From Verrucomicrobiota bacterium (lineage in GTDB: Bacteria; Verrucomicrobiota; Verrucomicrobiia; Methylacidiphilales; Verrucolacustridaceae), in NCBI GenBank assembly GCA_010028775.1, contig RHAF01000003.1, positions 1 through 33,824 on the forward strand: a DNA stretch of 33,824 nucleotides. The letters run 5' to 3'. Shown one piece after another: positions 1-6,773 of the stretch. Below the pieces are notes generated by a model. It made no database searches, had not been told where the DNA came from, and saw only the letters and a list, made by a program, of their open reading frames with translations. The translations under genes and the position numbers were made by a program. Positions within the stretch are counted from its first letter, which is position 1. Each line of letters opens with the position of its first letter.

Positions 1-390
1 CCCCTCTCCCAGGACTCCTCCTCCGTTCCTGCCCCGATCACCCCTGAAATTCCCCCCCGGCTCACGCCCACCGCGGCACCCGCTCATGTATCCGCGACCC
101 CAGAGAGTTCGACGGTTCTCGCCCGCCCCGATGCATCCCACAACTCCCCTCCTCTTTATCCGGAACAGGCACGGAAAAAAGGATGGGAGGGCACCGTTCT
201 TCTTCGGGCAAATATTTCAGCCCAAGGGGCGGTCGAATCCATCACTTTGGTCCAAGGATCCGGGCATGGACTTCTGGATCAGGCTGCGACCACAGCCGTG
301 AGGCAATGGCGGTTTTTCCCAAAAAGGGTCGCCGGTCAACCCACCCCTTCCGTGGTGGAGATTCCGGTGAAGTTTTCCTTAAAACACTGA
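1..390 (+). CDS. tonB: TonB-family energy transducer, C-terminal part (5' end outside window)
   Basis: The frame is open from base 1 to the TGA at 388-390 and gives 129 residues; the start lies to the left of the window. Residues 1-50 are rich in Pro, Ser and Ala, like the periplasm-spanning linker of TonB. From about residue 51 a TonB C-terminal domain follows: YPEQARKKGWEG, then the beta-strand segment VLLRANISAQG, then AVRQWRFFPKR, ending in VEIPVKFSLKH. YPxxAxxxxxEG and the W-x-F/Y-x-P element are family hallmarks. TonB couples the inner-membrane proton gradient, through ExbB/ExbD, to outer-membrane TonB-dependent receptors. No exbBD or receptor gene is inside the window, so its partner transporter cannot be named. 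The N-terminal membrane anchor is not visible. It lies 56 bases upstream of the trigger factor gene on the same strand. Confidence 0.88.
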   Translation, partial: PLSQDSSSVPAPITPEIPPRLTPTAAPAHVSATPESSTVLARPDASHNSPPLYPEQARKKGWEGTVLLRANISAQGAVESITLVQGSGHGLLDQAATTAVRQWRFFPKRVAGQPTPSVVEIPVKFSLKH

Positions 391-401
391 CAAACCAATC
401 T

Positions 402-434
402 AACCTTGGCTCGGGGGCTTCCCCCGCCTAGGTT
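402..434 (+). other. GC-rich imperfect hairpin between tonB and tig
   Basis: AACCTTGGCTCGGGGG (402-417) can pair imperfectly with CCCCCGCCTAGGTT (421-434) across a three-base loop. No T-tract follows, so this is not a canonical intrinsic terminator. Its 3' arm ends 12 bases before the tig ATG and so lies in the tig leader. It could mark the end of the tonB transcript or affect tig initiation. Pairing was judged by eye only. Confidence 0.35.
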
Positions 435-446
435 GCAGGGCTGGTG

Positions 447-1724
447 ATGAAGATTTCCTTGGAAAACATGGGAGGTTGCCGGCGCCGCGATCATGTTCGC
501 AAAAAGGAGAACGAGGTTGCCCAATCCTTTCAGAAGTCGGCCCGCCTGCCGGGGTTCCGCCCCGGGAAGGCCCCCATCGAAATGGTGCGCCGACGCTATG
601 CACCCGACATCCAGGCCGAGCTAAGGGAAAATCTTCTTCGCGAAGGCCTCCGCCACGCCATGGAGAAAGAAAAGCTCACCTTGGTGGATGATCCCGCTGT
701 CGAGGAGGCTAACTTCGAAAAAGACAGCAAATTTAAGTTTATCCTTCGGGTTGATCTGGCCCCCGAGTTCAAGGTTCCCGCTGCCAAGGGACTCAAGATC
801 GCAAAAAAAACCGCCGAACCGGTCACCGATGCGGATGTCGCCTCCGCTCTTTCTCGGATCGCCGAGCCTCACGCACATTTCCACACCCTTCCCGCACGCG
901 CAGCCAAGGAGGGTGATTTCGCCGTGGTCGATTACGAGGGAACCTGCGGGGGCAAAAAAATCATCGAACTGGCCCCCGAGTCCGGCCAAGTCGCCGGGGC
1001 GAAGAAACTTTGGCTTTGGCTAAGGCCCGACTCCTTTCTTCCCGGTTTTGTCACGGGCCTCTACGGAATCCAACCCGGTGAAACCAGGACGGTGGAGGTC
1101 AAATTTCCCGATGACTTCCCCCACACTCCCCTGCGCGGCCAGACCGGTCGCTATGAGGTGACCCTGCATGAGCTCAAGGAACGTCACGTTCCGGAGGTTG
1201 ACGAGGCTTTCTGCCAGGAAAATTACAAGCTCCCCAAGTCCGAAATCGAAAAAAGAATCCGCGAGGATTTGACCGCCTCCCGTGAATCCGCCATCCGCTC
1301 GGAGGAATCCCGTGCCATCACCGAGACCCTCCTCAAATCAACCAAAATGGACGTGCCCGAACCCCTTCTGGAAGAGGAACGCCGCCGCCTGGTGGCCCGT
1401 CTGGTGGAGGAAAACCAGCGACGGGGCGTATCCTCCGAGGAACTCCTCAAGCACAAGGACGAGATTCTCGCCGCTGCCGGACGCAACGCCGAGGAGAACG
1501 TCAAACTCTCCTTTCTGCTCCGCAAAATAGCTGAGGCCGAGAAAATCGAGGTTTCCGAGGAGGAGGTTTTCCATGAAGTGGCCCACCTGGCCTCGCATTC
1601 GGGCCAGGATGTAAGGCTCTTTGCAAAACGTCTTCAGAAGTCAGGATCGTTACCCTCACTTGCTGACACCCTGTTGCGCAGAAAGACGGTTGATTTCCTT
1701 TTGCAACACGCCATCCGTAGTTAG
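447..1724 (+). CDS. tig: trigger factor (ribosome-associated chaperone / peptidyl-prolyl isomerase)
   Basis: Trigger factor binds the ribosome next to the exit tunnel and shields nascent chains. All three domains are present: an N-terminal ribosome-binding domain with the signature loop GFRPGKAP (about residues 36-43), an FKBP-type isomerase domain (about 145-240, with GDFAVVDYEG and LPGFVTGLYGIQPGE), and a C-terminal helical chaperone domain. Length is 425 aa, close to the usual 430-450. Oddity: only 22 residues separate the conserved Arg (CRRR) from the Gly of GFRPG, against 29 in E. coli. This fits a 7-residue in-frame loss of the second beta strand of the ribosome-binding domain. The ATG at 447 is chosen; a GTG at 444 immediately precedes it. 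The tig-clpP-clpX order is the classical one and the stop lies 9 bases before clpP. Confidence 0.95.
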   Translation: MKISLENMGGCRRRDHVRKKENEVAQSFQKSARLPGFRPGKAPIEMVRRRYAPDIQAELRENLLREGLRHAMEKEKLTLVDDPAVEEANFEKDSKFKFILRVDLAPEFKVPAAKGLKIAKKTAEPVTDADVASALSRIAEPHAHFHTLPARAAKEGDFAVVDYEGTCGGKKIIELAPESGQVAGAKKLWLWLRPDSFLPGFVTGLYGIQPGETRTVEVKFPDDFPHTPLRGQTGRYEVTLHELKERHVPEVDEAFCQENYKLPKSEIEKRIREDLTASRESAIRSEESRAITETLLKSTKMDVPEPLLEEERRRLVARLVEENQRRGVSSEELLKHKDEILAAAGRNAEENVKLSFLLRKIAEAEKIEVSEEEVFHEVAHLASHSGQDVRLFAKRLQKSGSLPSLADTLLRRKTVDFLLQHAIRS

Positions 1725-1733
1725 TTTTTCCTC

Positions 1734-2357
1734 ATGAGCGCGGATTCCAAGGCCGATTACTTTGTCCCCAGCGTGATCGAACAGACGGGACGCGGGGAGC
1801 GTGCCTACGACATCTATTCCCGGCTTCTGAAGGACCGCATCGTTTTTATCGGAACGGCCATCGATGACAGCATGGCTAACTCGATCATCGCCCAGCTTCT
1901 TTTCCTCCAGATGGAGGACCCCAAAAAGGACGTCAATATCTACGTCCACTCCCCCGGCGGGTATGTCACCGCCGGATTGGCCATCTACGACACCATGCAG
2001 TACATCACCTGCGATGTGGCCACGTATTGCATCGGTCAGGCCGCAAGTATGGGAGCTGTCCTTCTCGCCGCCGGCACCAAGGGCAAGCGCTACTGCCTCC
2101 CTAACGCCCGGATCATGATTCACCAGCCGCTGGGTGGGGCACAGGGCCAAGCCACGGACATCAGCATCCAGGCTCAGGAAATCCTACGGGCCAAAAAACG
2201 CCTCAACGAGATTCTTGCCCATCACACCGGCCAGAAGTTTGAAACGGTGGAGAAAGACACGGACCGGGACCGCTTCATGTCGGCTGATGACGCCAAGACC
2301 TACGGCCTGGTTGACCACGTGGTCAGCTTCCGCAAGGAGCCCTCGACCGCCAAATAA
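1734..2357 (+). CDS. clpP: ATP-dependent Clp protease proteolytic subunit ClpP
   Basis: ClpP is the serine peptidase that forms a double heptameric barrel and degrades proteins unfolded and fed in by ClpX. The catalytic triad is intact: Ser105 (GQAASMGA), His130 (ARIMIHQP) and Asp179 (DTDRDRF), with the same Ser-His-Asp spacing as E. coli ClpP. The SPGGYVTAG segment near residue 73 is the oxyanion-hole region. Length of 207 aa is standard and includes a short N-terminal propeptide-like stretch. The ATG at 1734 has no clear Shine-Dalgarno sequence and follows the tig stop by 9 bases, so it is probably translated from the tig message. clpX begins 15 bases downstream. Confidence 0.97.
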   Translation: MSADSKADYFVPSVIEQTGRGERAYDIYSRLLKDRIVFIGTAIDDSMANSIIAQLLFLQMEDPKKDVNIYVHSPGGYVTAGLAIYDTMQYITCDVATYCIGQAASMGAVLLAAGTKGKRYCLPNARIMIHQPLGGAQGQATDISIQAQEILRAKKRLNEILAHHTGQKFETVEKDTDRDRFMSADDAKTYGLVDHVVSFRKEPSTAK

Positions 2358-2372
2358 TCCACCGGAGCCTGC

Positions 2373-3641
2373 ATGGCCCGACCCACCCACCTCACCCTCT
2401 GTTCCTTCTGCGGCAAGAGTCATGCGGAGGTCAAAAAGCTGATCGCCGGTCCAGGGGTCTATATTTGCGACAACTGCATCACCCTCTGCACCAACATTCT
2501 CAATCGGGAGACCTCGGGGGATGGCACCAAACAAACTCTCCTCAAGAAGCTGCCCAAACCCAGGGAGATCCGCGCGGAACTCGACCGCCACGTCGTCGGG
2601 CAGGACCGCGCCAAACGTACCTTGGCTGTTGCTGTTCATAATCATTACAAGCGCGTTCGCGGGGACCAGTCCGATGCCCTTCCCACCGATCATGCCGACG
2701 TGGAATTGGAAAAGAGCAACATCCTCCTAATCGGTCCCACCGGCTCCGGCAAAACCCTCCTGGCGCGGACTCTTGCCCGGATCCTTGACGTCCCCTTCGC
2801 CATTGCCGACGCCACCTCGCTTACCGAGGCAGGGTATGTCGGGGAGGATGTCGAGACCATCATTCTCCGCCTCCTGCAGAATGCCGACTACGACGTCAAA
2901 CGGGCGGAACTTGGTATTGTCTACATCGATGAGATCGACAAAATTGGACGCAAGTCGGACAGCGCTTCGATCACCCGCGACGTTTCCGGCGAAGGAGTAC
3001 AACAGGGCTTGCTCAAGATTTTGGAAGGCACGGTCTGTCAGGTCCCCCCCCAGGGCGGCCGCAAACACCCACAACAGGACCACATCGCGGTCAACACCCA
3101 GAACATCCTCTTCATTTGCGGCGGCGGCTTTGTCGGGTTGGAGGAGATCGTCCACAAACGCCTGGGCGGTCGAGCGCTAGGCTTTGGCTCCGATCTTGCC
3201 TCGGCCAAGGGAGTGAAAGAGGACGGTTTGGGGCTTCTCCGCTACACCGAACCGGACGATCTGCTTCGCTTCGGCATGATTCCCGAATTCATCGGCCGCC
3301 TCCCGGTGCTGACCCATCTCAGCCCCCTGACCGCGGACGAACTCATCTCCGTCCTCACCGATCCAAAAAACTCCCTCACCCGCCAATATGCCAAACTTCT
3401 CGGGATGGAGGGGGTAAAACTCAATTTTACCCGTGATGCCCTGCGTTGCCTTGCCGAGGCGGCCCTGAAGAAAGGCACCGGGGCCAGGGCCCTGCGGAGC
3501 CTTCTCGAAGGCATGATGCTCGACCTGATGTACGACATCCCCTCCCGGGACGACGTGGAGGAGGTGATCATCAACCGCGCCGTGGCCGAAGGCCAACGCG
3601 GGCCGATCATCAAACGAAAGGAATCCCGGAAGGCCGCCTAG
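2373..3641 (+). CDS. clpX: ATP-dependent Clp protease ATP-binding subunit ClpX
   Basis: ClpX is the hexameric AAA+ unfoldase that recognises substrates and threads them into ClpP. The N-terminal zinc-binding domain has Cys10, Cys13, Cys32 and Cys35. The AAA+ core shows Walker A GPTGSGKT (121-128), the pore-1 loop GYVG (154-157), Walker B IVYIDEIDK (182-190), the GGRKH loop (about 228-232) and the sensor/arginine-finger region EFIGRLP. The C-terminal subdomain has GARALRS. Length of 422 aa is typical. The ATG at 2373 is preceded by CGGAG at good spacing, one of the better Shine-Dalgarno sequences in the window. It ends the tig-clpP-clpX run. The 126 bases after its stop contain only an A6T6 palindrome (3660-3671) and no convincing terminator. 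Confidence 0.97.
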   Translation: MARPTHLTLCSFCGKSHAEVKKLIAGPGVYICDNCITLCTNILNRETSGDGTKQTLLKKLPKPREIRAELDRHVVGQDRAKRTLAVAVHNHYKRVRGDQSDALPTDHADVELEKSNILLIGPTGSGKTLLARTLARILDVPFAIADATSLTEAGYVGEDVETIILRLLQNADYDVKRAELGIVYIDEIDKIGRKSDSASITRDVSGEGVQQGLLKILEGTVCQVPPQGGRKHPQQDHIAVNTQNILFICGGGFVGLEEIVHKRLGGRALGFGSDLASAKGVKEDGLGLLRYTEPDDLLRFGMIPEFIGRLPVLTHLSPLTADELISVLTDPKNSLTRQYAKLLGMEGVKLNFTRDALRCLAEAALKKGTGARALRSLLEGMMLDLMYDIPSRDDVEEVIINRAVAEGQRGPIIKRKESRKAA

Positions 3642-3767
3642 TTTTAACGCGCCGATTTTAAAAAATTTTTTGCCCCAAGTTTGGTAGGGTCGTCTGTCCC
3701 CAAGAGCCCGATGCAAGCCTCCACCGCGGGCCGTCAGGGACAGTGGCCCCTATCTGGTCCAAAGCCT

Positions 3768-4850
3768 TCAGCCGATTTTCTTCAGCCCGTCCGCTAAGCG
3801 CCCCCAAAGCTCCTCCATCCCCTTTTCCGTCTCATCCCCCATGTGGGAAACCCTGAAGGTCTGGCCCTTGAGTTTGCCGTACCCTCCGTCGAAAATCGCC
3901 CCGTGGGTTTCCTTCAACCAGGCGATCCACTTTGCGATATCCACCCCGCGGGTGTTCTTTCCGCAGGTTAAGCTCAACGATTCGTAACCCTTCTCGGGAA
4001 AAACCTCAAAGCCGTGGGCCGCCAGCCACGCCCGGCCGCGCTCGGCGTTCTTTTGGTGACGGACATGGCGCTGGCCCACGCCTTCCTTCTCAATCTCGGC
4101 CAATTTCACCTCCAAGGCGTAAAGATGGGAAATGGAGGGGGTGCAGGGCGTCATGTTGTTCTCCGCCTGCTTGCGGAACTCCAGGAAATCGTAGTAATAA
4201 CCGCGATCCTTGACCTTTTCCGACCGCTGATAGGCCCGCTCACTCACGGAAAAAAGCGCCGCGCCCGGGGGCAAAGCCAGGGCCTTCTGCGTCCCGCAGA
4301 GCATCACATCGAGTCCCAGCTCATCGAAGGGGATCGGAGTGACGCTGAAGGATGAGACCGTGTCGGTGATCAGCATGACATCGGGAAACTTGGTGCGGAT
4401 TAACCGGGCGATCTCTGCCAGGGGGCTGAGGACGCCGGTGGAGGTCTCATGATGAATCAGGGTCAGAGCGTCATACCCTCCTTTGGAGAGCTCCTTCTCG
4501 ATCATCTCCGGCTTGATGGCCTGTCCCCATTCCACCTGAACTTTGCCCGCTTCCTTGCCACACTTTTGAGCCACATCGAACCACTTGTCCGAGAAGGCGC
4601 CATTCATGCAGACCAGCACTTTTTTCTGCACCAAGTTCCGCAGGGAGGCCTCCATCACGGACCAAGCCGACCCCGTGCCCAAAAAGACGGGTTGCTGGGT
4701 TTGAAAAAGTTTACGCAGGCTGGGTTGCACCCGGGCATACAGCTCCTGAAATCCCTTCCCCCGATGTCCGATCATCGGCCCTCCGAAGGCCTGGCGCACG
4801 GGGGGGGAGATCTCCACCGGGCCTGGGATAAACAATTTGATGTGGGGCAT
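3768..4850 (-). CDS. PLP-dependent class V aminotransferase (serine/alanine-glyoxylate type)
   Basis: This is a fold-type I class V aminotransferase of the alanine-glyoxylate / serine-glyoxylate / serine-pyruvate group, moving an amino group from Ser or Ala to a keto acid. Visible marks are the N-terminal KLFIPGPVEISP, the GTGSAWSVMEA cofactor-phosphate region, HHETSTGVLSPL, the cofactor-binding Asp in ITDTVSSFS (about Asp163) and the Schiff-base lysine in CGTQKALALPPG (about Lys189). The C-terminal part has FRVSHMGDE. The start MPHIKLFIPGP at 4850 matches the family's N-terminus. A TTG at 4886 with AAGGA upstream would add 12 residues. Its ATG abuts the divergent secreted-protein gene. Substrate cannot be told from sequence; a role in serine/glycine metabolism is an inference, and a phosphoserine aminotransferase role is possible. 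Confidence 0.85.
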   Translation of the reverse strand: MPHIKLFIPGPVEISPPVRQAFGGPMIGHRGKGFQELYARVQPSLRKLFQTQQPVFLGTGSAWSVMEASLRNLVQKKVLVCMNGAFSDKWFDVAQKCGKEAGKVQVEWGQAIKPEMIEKELSKGGYDALTLIHHETSTGVLSPLAEIARLIRTKFPDVMLITDTVSSFSVTPIPFDELGLDVMLCGTQKALALPPGAALFSVSERAYQRSEKVKDRGYYYDFLEFRKQAENNMTPCTPSISHLYALEVKLAEIEKEGVGQRHVRHQKNAERGRAWLAAHGFEVFPEKGYESLSLTCGKNTRGVDIAKWIAWLKETHGAIFDGGYGKLKGQTFRVSHMGDETEKGMEELWGRLADGLKKIG

Positions 4851-4872
4851 GATTAGGGTAGATAGGGATTCT

Positions 4873-5922
4873 GTGCTAATTCGCAAACTTATCCTTTGTC
4901 TCGTCCTCTCCTACGTGGGCGCGTGGATCCTGCAGGCTCAGGTCAACTCCAGGGATCCGCAAAAAAGCCCCACCTTCCAGACCACCTGTGACAATGAGAT
5001 CAACAACGAACCCGTGGCCAAGGCTGTGCCTATTCAGACCACGGATACACCGGCCGCCTCCCTCCCCGCCCAACCGGTCGCTTCAAATGCCCAATCCAAT
5101 CCCGACATTACGGTTGACCAGATTGTCAAAAACGCCATCCGCCGGGACGAGGAGTTGCGCGAACTCCGGGAAGGTTTCACCTATCAGCTGAGGCTGGTGA
5201 CCGAGAGACTGGACGATGAGAACAAGGTAGTGCCCGAAAAGACCAAAACCGTCACCGCCAAGATCAAGCCGGGCAAAGACATCACCTTCAGTGCCGACTT
5301 TAACGACGATTCCAAGGATTCTGGAAATCCGGATTCATCCCAAACCAGTTATGCCGGTGCCACCGGGGGGCGGGGACTGAGATCCGCCCACAAAAAGGCC
5401 TCCGATGATGATGATGATTCCTCGAACAAGGACGTGGAAGATGCCAAAAAAGTCAATGCCATGCTCGATATGGGAAAAATCGCCCCCCGTTTCAAATACT
5501 CACGGATGGAGGATGAAACCGTCCGCGACCGCAAATGCTACGTCATCAAATTCTCCCCAAAAAAGGACCAACCCTTTTCCAGTCGCGAGGAGAAGGTCAT
5601 TAACAAGGTGGGCGGCACCATCTGGATCGACCAAAACGACTTCAGTATCGTCCAAACCAAGGGCAAACTTACCGAGGAGGTGGATGTAGCCTGGTTTCTT
5701 GCCACCATGAAGGGGTTGGACTTCAGCTACCAAACCAGCGAATTGCAAAGCATGAACATTCCCGTTCCTTCGGCCTTTTTCATGAATTTCGACCTCAACA
5801 TCATGGGTTACCGCATGGCCCAACGCCAAACCAGCCAGATGACCGATTATCAGCCCGTGAATTCCGTCACACCGCCCACCCCAAACAACCCACCCGCGGC
5901 CTCCCCTGCCCCGTCCCAGTAA
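4873..5922 (+). CDS. secreted protein of unknown function, LolA/lipoprotein-sorting-like
   Basis: No named family is recognised with certainty. Residues 1-22 form a signal peptide (positive MLIRK, hydrophobic core, likely cleavage after LQA), followed by a low-complexity linker to about residue 78. The body begins VDQIVKNAIRRDEELRE, with alternating beta-type segments: YQLRLVTERL, TKTVTAKIKPG, CYVIKFSPK, GTIWIDQNDFSIVQTKG. It ends in a Pro/Ala/Asn-rich tail. The strand 'GTIWIDQNDFSIVQ' resembles the LolA/outer-membrane-lipoprotein-sorting fold. An Asp/Ser tract (SDDDDDSS) is encoded by five GAT repeats at 5404-5418. The GTG at 4873 is chosen because it starts directly at the signal peptide; an ATG at 4849 would add 8 residues. 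It diverges from the aminotransferase with no room for separate promoters and converges with the next gene after 10 bases. Confidence 0.72.
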   Translation: MLIRKLILCLVLSYVGAWILQAQVNSRDPQKSPTFQTTCDNEINNEPVAKAVPIQTTDTPAASLPAQPVASNAQSNPDITVDQIVKNAIRRDEELRELREGFTYQLRLVTERLDDENKVVPEKTKTVTAKIKPGKDITFSADFNDDSKDSGNPDSSQTSYAGATGGRGLRSAHKKASDDDDDSSNKDVEDAKKVNAMLDMGKIAPRFKYSRMEDETVRDRKCYVIKFSPKKDQPFSSREEKVINKVGGTIWIDQNDFSIVQTKGKLTEEVDVAWFLATMKGLDFSYQTSELQSMNIPVPSAFFMNFDLNIMGYRMAQRQTSQMTDYQPVNSVTPPTPNNPPAASPAPSQ

Positions 5923-5932
5923 GAATCTTGGG

Positions 5933-6685
5933 TTATCGGCGCACGGTCCCGGAGAGACTCTGTCCCAACCTTTTCTGCCCGTCCCAACGGGCCCAGCCGG
6001 ATGCCTTCCAGAGAAAGATCAGGGCAACAATCCCAAGAATCGATCGGATCAGCTGGCCAAACTGGGACCCAAAAAGAATTTTCTTTTGCCGATCCATCAC
6101 CGACTGCCGCTCCTCGTTAAGCCTGCTCTCCTGGGCCTTCACCTCATCTTTTAGGTTTTGCAGGAACGCCGTTAGATCCACCGGATTTTTTTTGGCGTTG
6201 GCGGTGTTGTACCGAATGACCATTTTTTGTTGCTCTGCCTCGGGAAGATTGAGGGTGGTTTCCTCGACCAGTTTCACCCTCTTCAATTGCTCCTCCATTT
6301 GAACATTCAAGCTGTAGGCGCTGAGTCGGAATAATCGCGCAGCGGCATTCATGGAGACCGGGATGATCGCCACGTAAAACACAGCAAGACAGAGCGGGGC
6401 CCAGGACAAGCCGGCAAGGACAACCCTCTCCAATTTCACTCGAAAGTAACGGGGATGGATAAAAAACAAGGCCAACCCAAGAACAATCAAGGGGATCCGA
6501 TCGGTCATGGAAGCGCAAAACCTCATTTCCGAGGATGGGTCACGGAGTTGAAGGCTGAAAAGAGCCGCAATACTTTCCATGAAGAAAAAAGCCACCAAGG
6601 CACCGCCCACAATACGGAATATTTGGATCCCGGCTAAAACCGAGCGCTCGGCCGGAGTGGATGTGCTTACCCTCCCAGATTCCAT
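5933..6685 (-). CDS. integral membrane coiled-coil protein, HpsJ-like
   Basis: A 250-residue membrane protein. Helices are seen at about 18-44, 63-78 and 89-112, then a charged, Gln/Glu/Lys-rich coiled-coil stretch (about 125-205), then a C-terminal helix (about 212-228) ending WKASGWARW. Three N-terminal helices, a coiled coil and a last helix followed by a short Trp/Arg motif recall HpsJ proteins, known mainly from cyanobacteria and linked to hormogonium polysaccharide secretion or exosortase. The IPLIVLGLALFFIHPR segment and the 'LSW' before helix 3 fit my memory of that family; no search was possible. No exosortase or polysaccharide genes lie nearby. The ATG at 6685 is chosen because the membrane domain follows it, although the frame stays open upstream to 6895. 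It diverges from the GH13 gene, 88 bases apart. Confidence 0.6.
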   Translation of the reverse strand: MESGRVSTSTPAERSVLAGIQIFRIVGGALVAFFFMESIAALFSLQLRDPSSEMRFCASMTDRIPLIVLGLALFFIHPRYFRVKLERVVLAGLSWAPLCLAVFYVAIIPVSMNAAARLFRLSAYSLNVQMEEQLKRVKLVEETTLNLPEAEQQKMVIRYNTANAKKNPVDLTAFLQNLKDEVKAQESRLNEERQSVMDRQKKILFGSQFGQLIRSILGIVALIFLWKASGWARWDGQKRLGQSLSGTVRR

Positions 6686-6773
6686 CGGAAGATTCTGCCC
6701 TAAATGGAATATGGAAGGCAATCCACCGGAATCCCTTCTCGCCCTGCTGTGCATGGGGGATAGTTTATTCTCC

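Noticed and set aside
447..560. A frameshift as the cause of the short trigger factor N-terminus
   Set aside because: The conserved sequence before and after the missing segment is in the same frame, so an in-frame deletion fits and a frameshift does not.
3656..3675. A6T6 palindrome with a T-run after clpX as an intrinsic terminator
   Set aside because: There is no GC-rich stem before the T-run; an A/T palindrome alone does not make a convincing terminator.
5404..5418. (GAT)5 repeat as a phase-variable microsatellite
   Set aside because: Only five trinucleotide units; changes would stay in frame and just alter an Asp tract, so switching is not supported.
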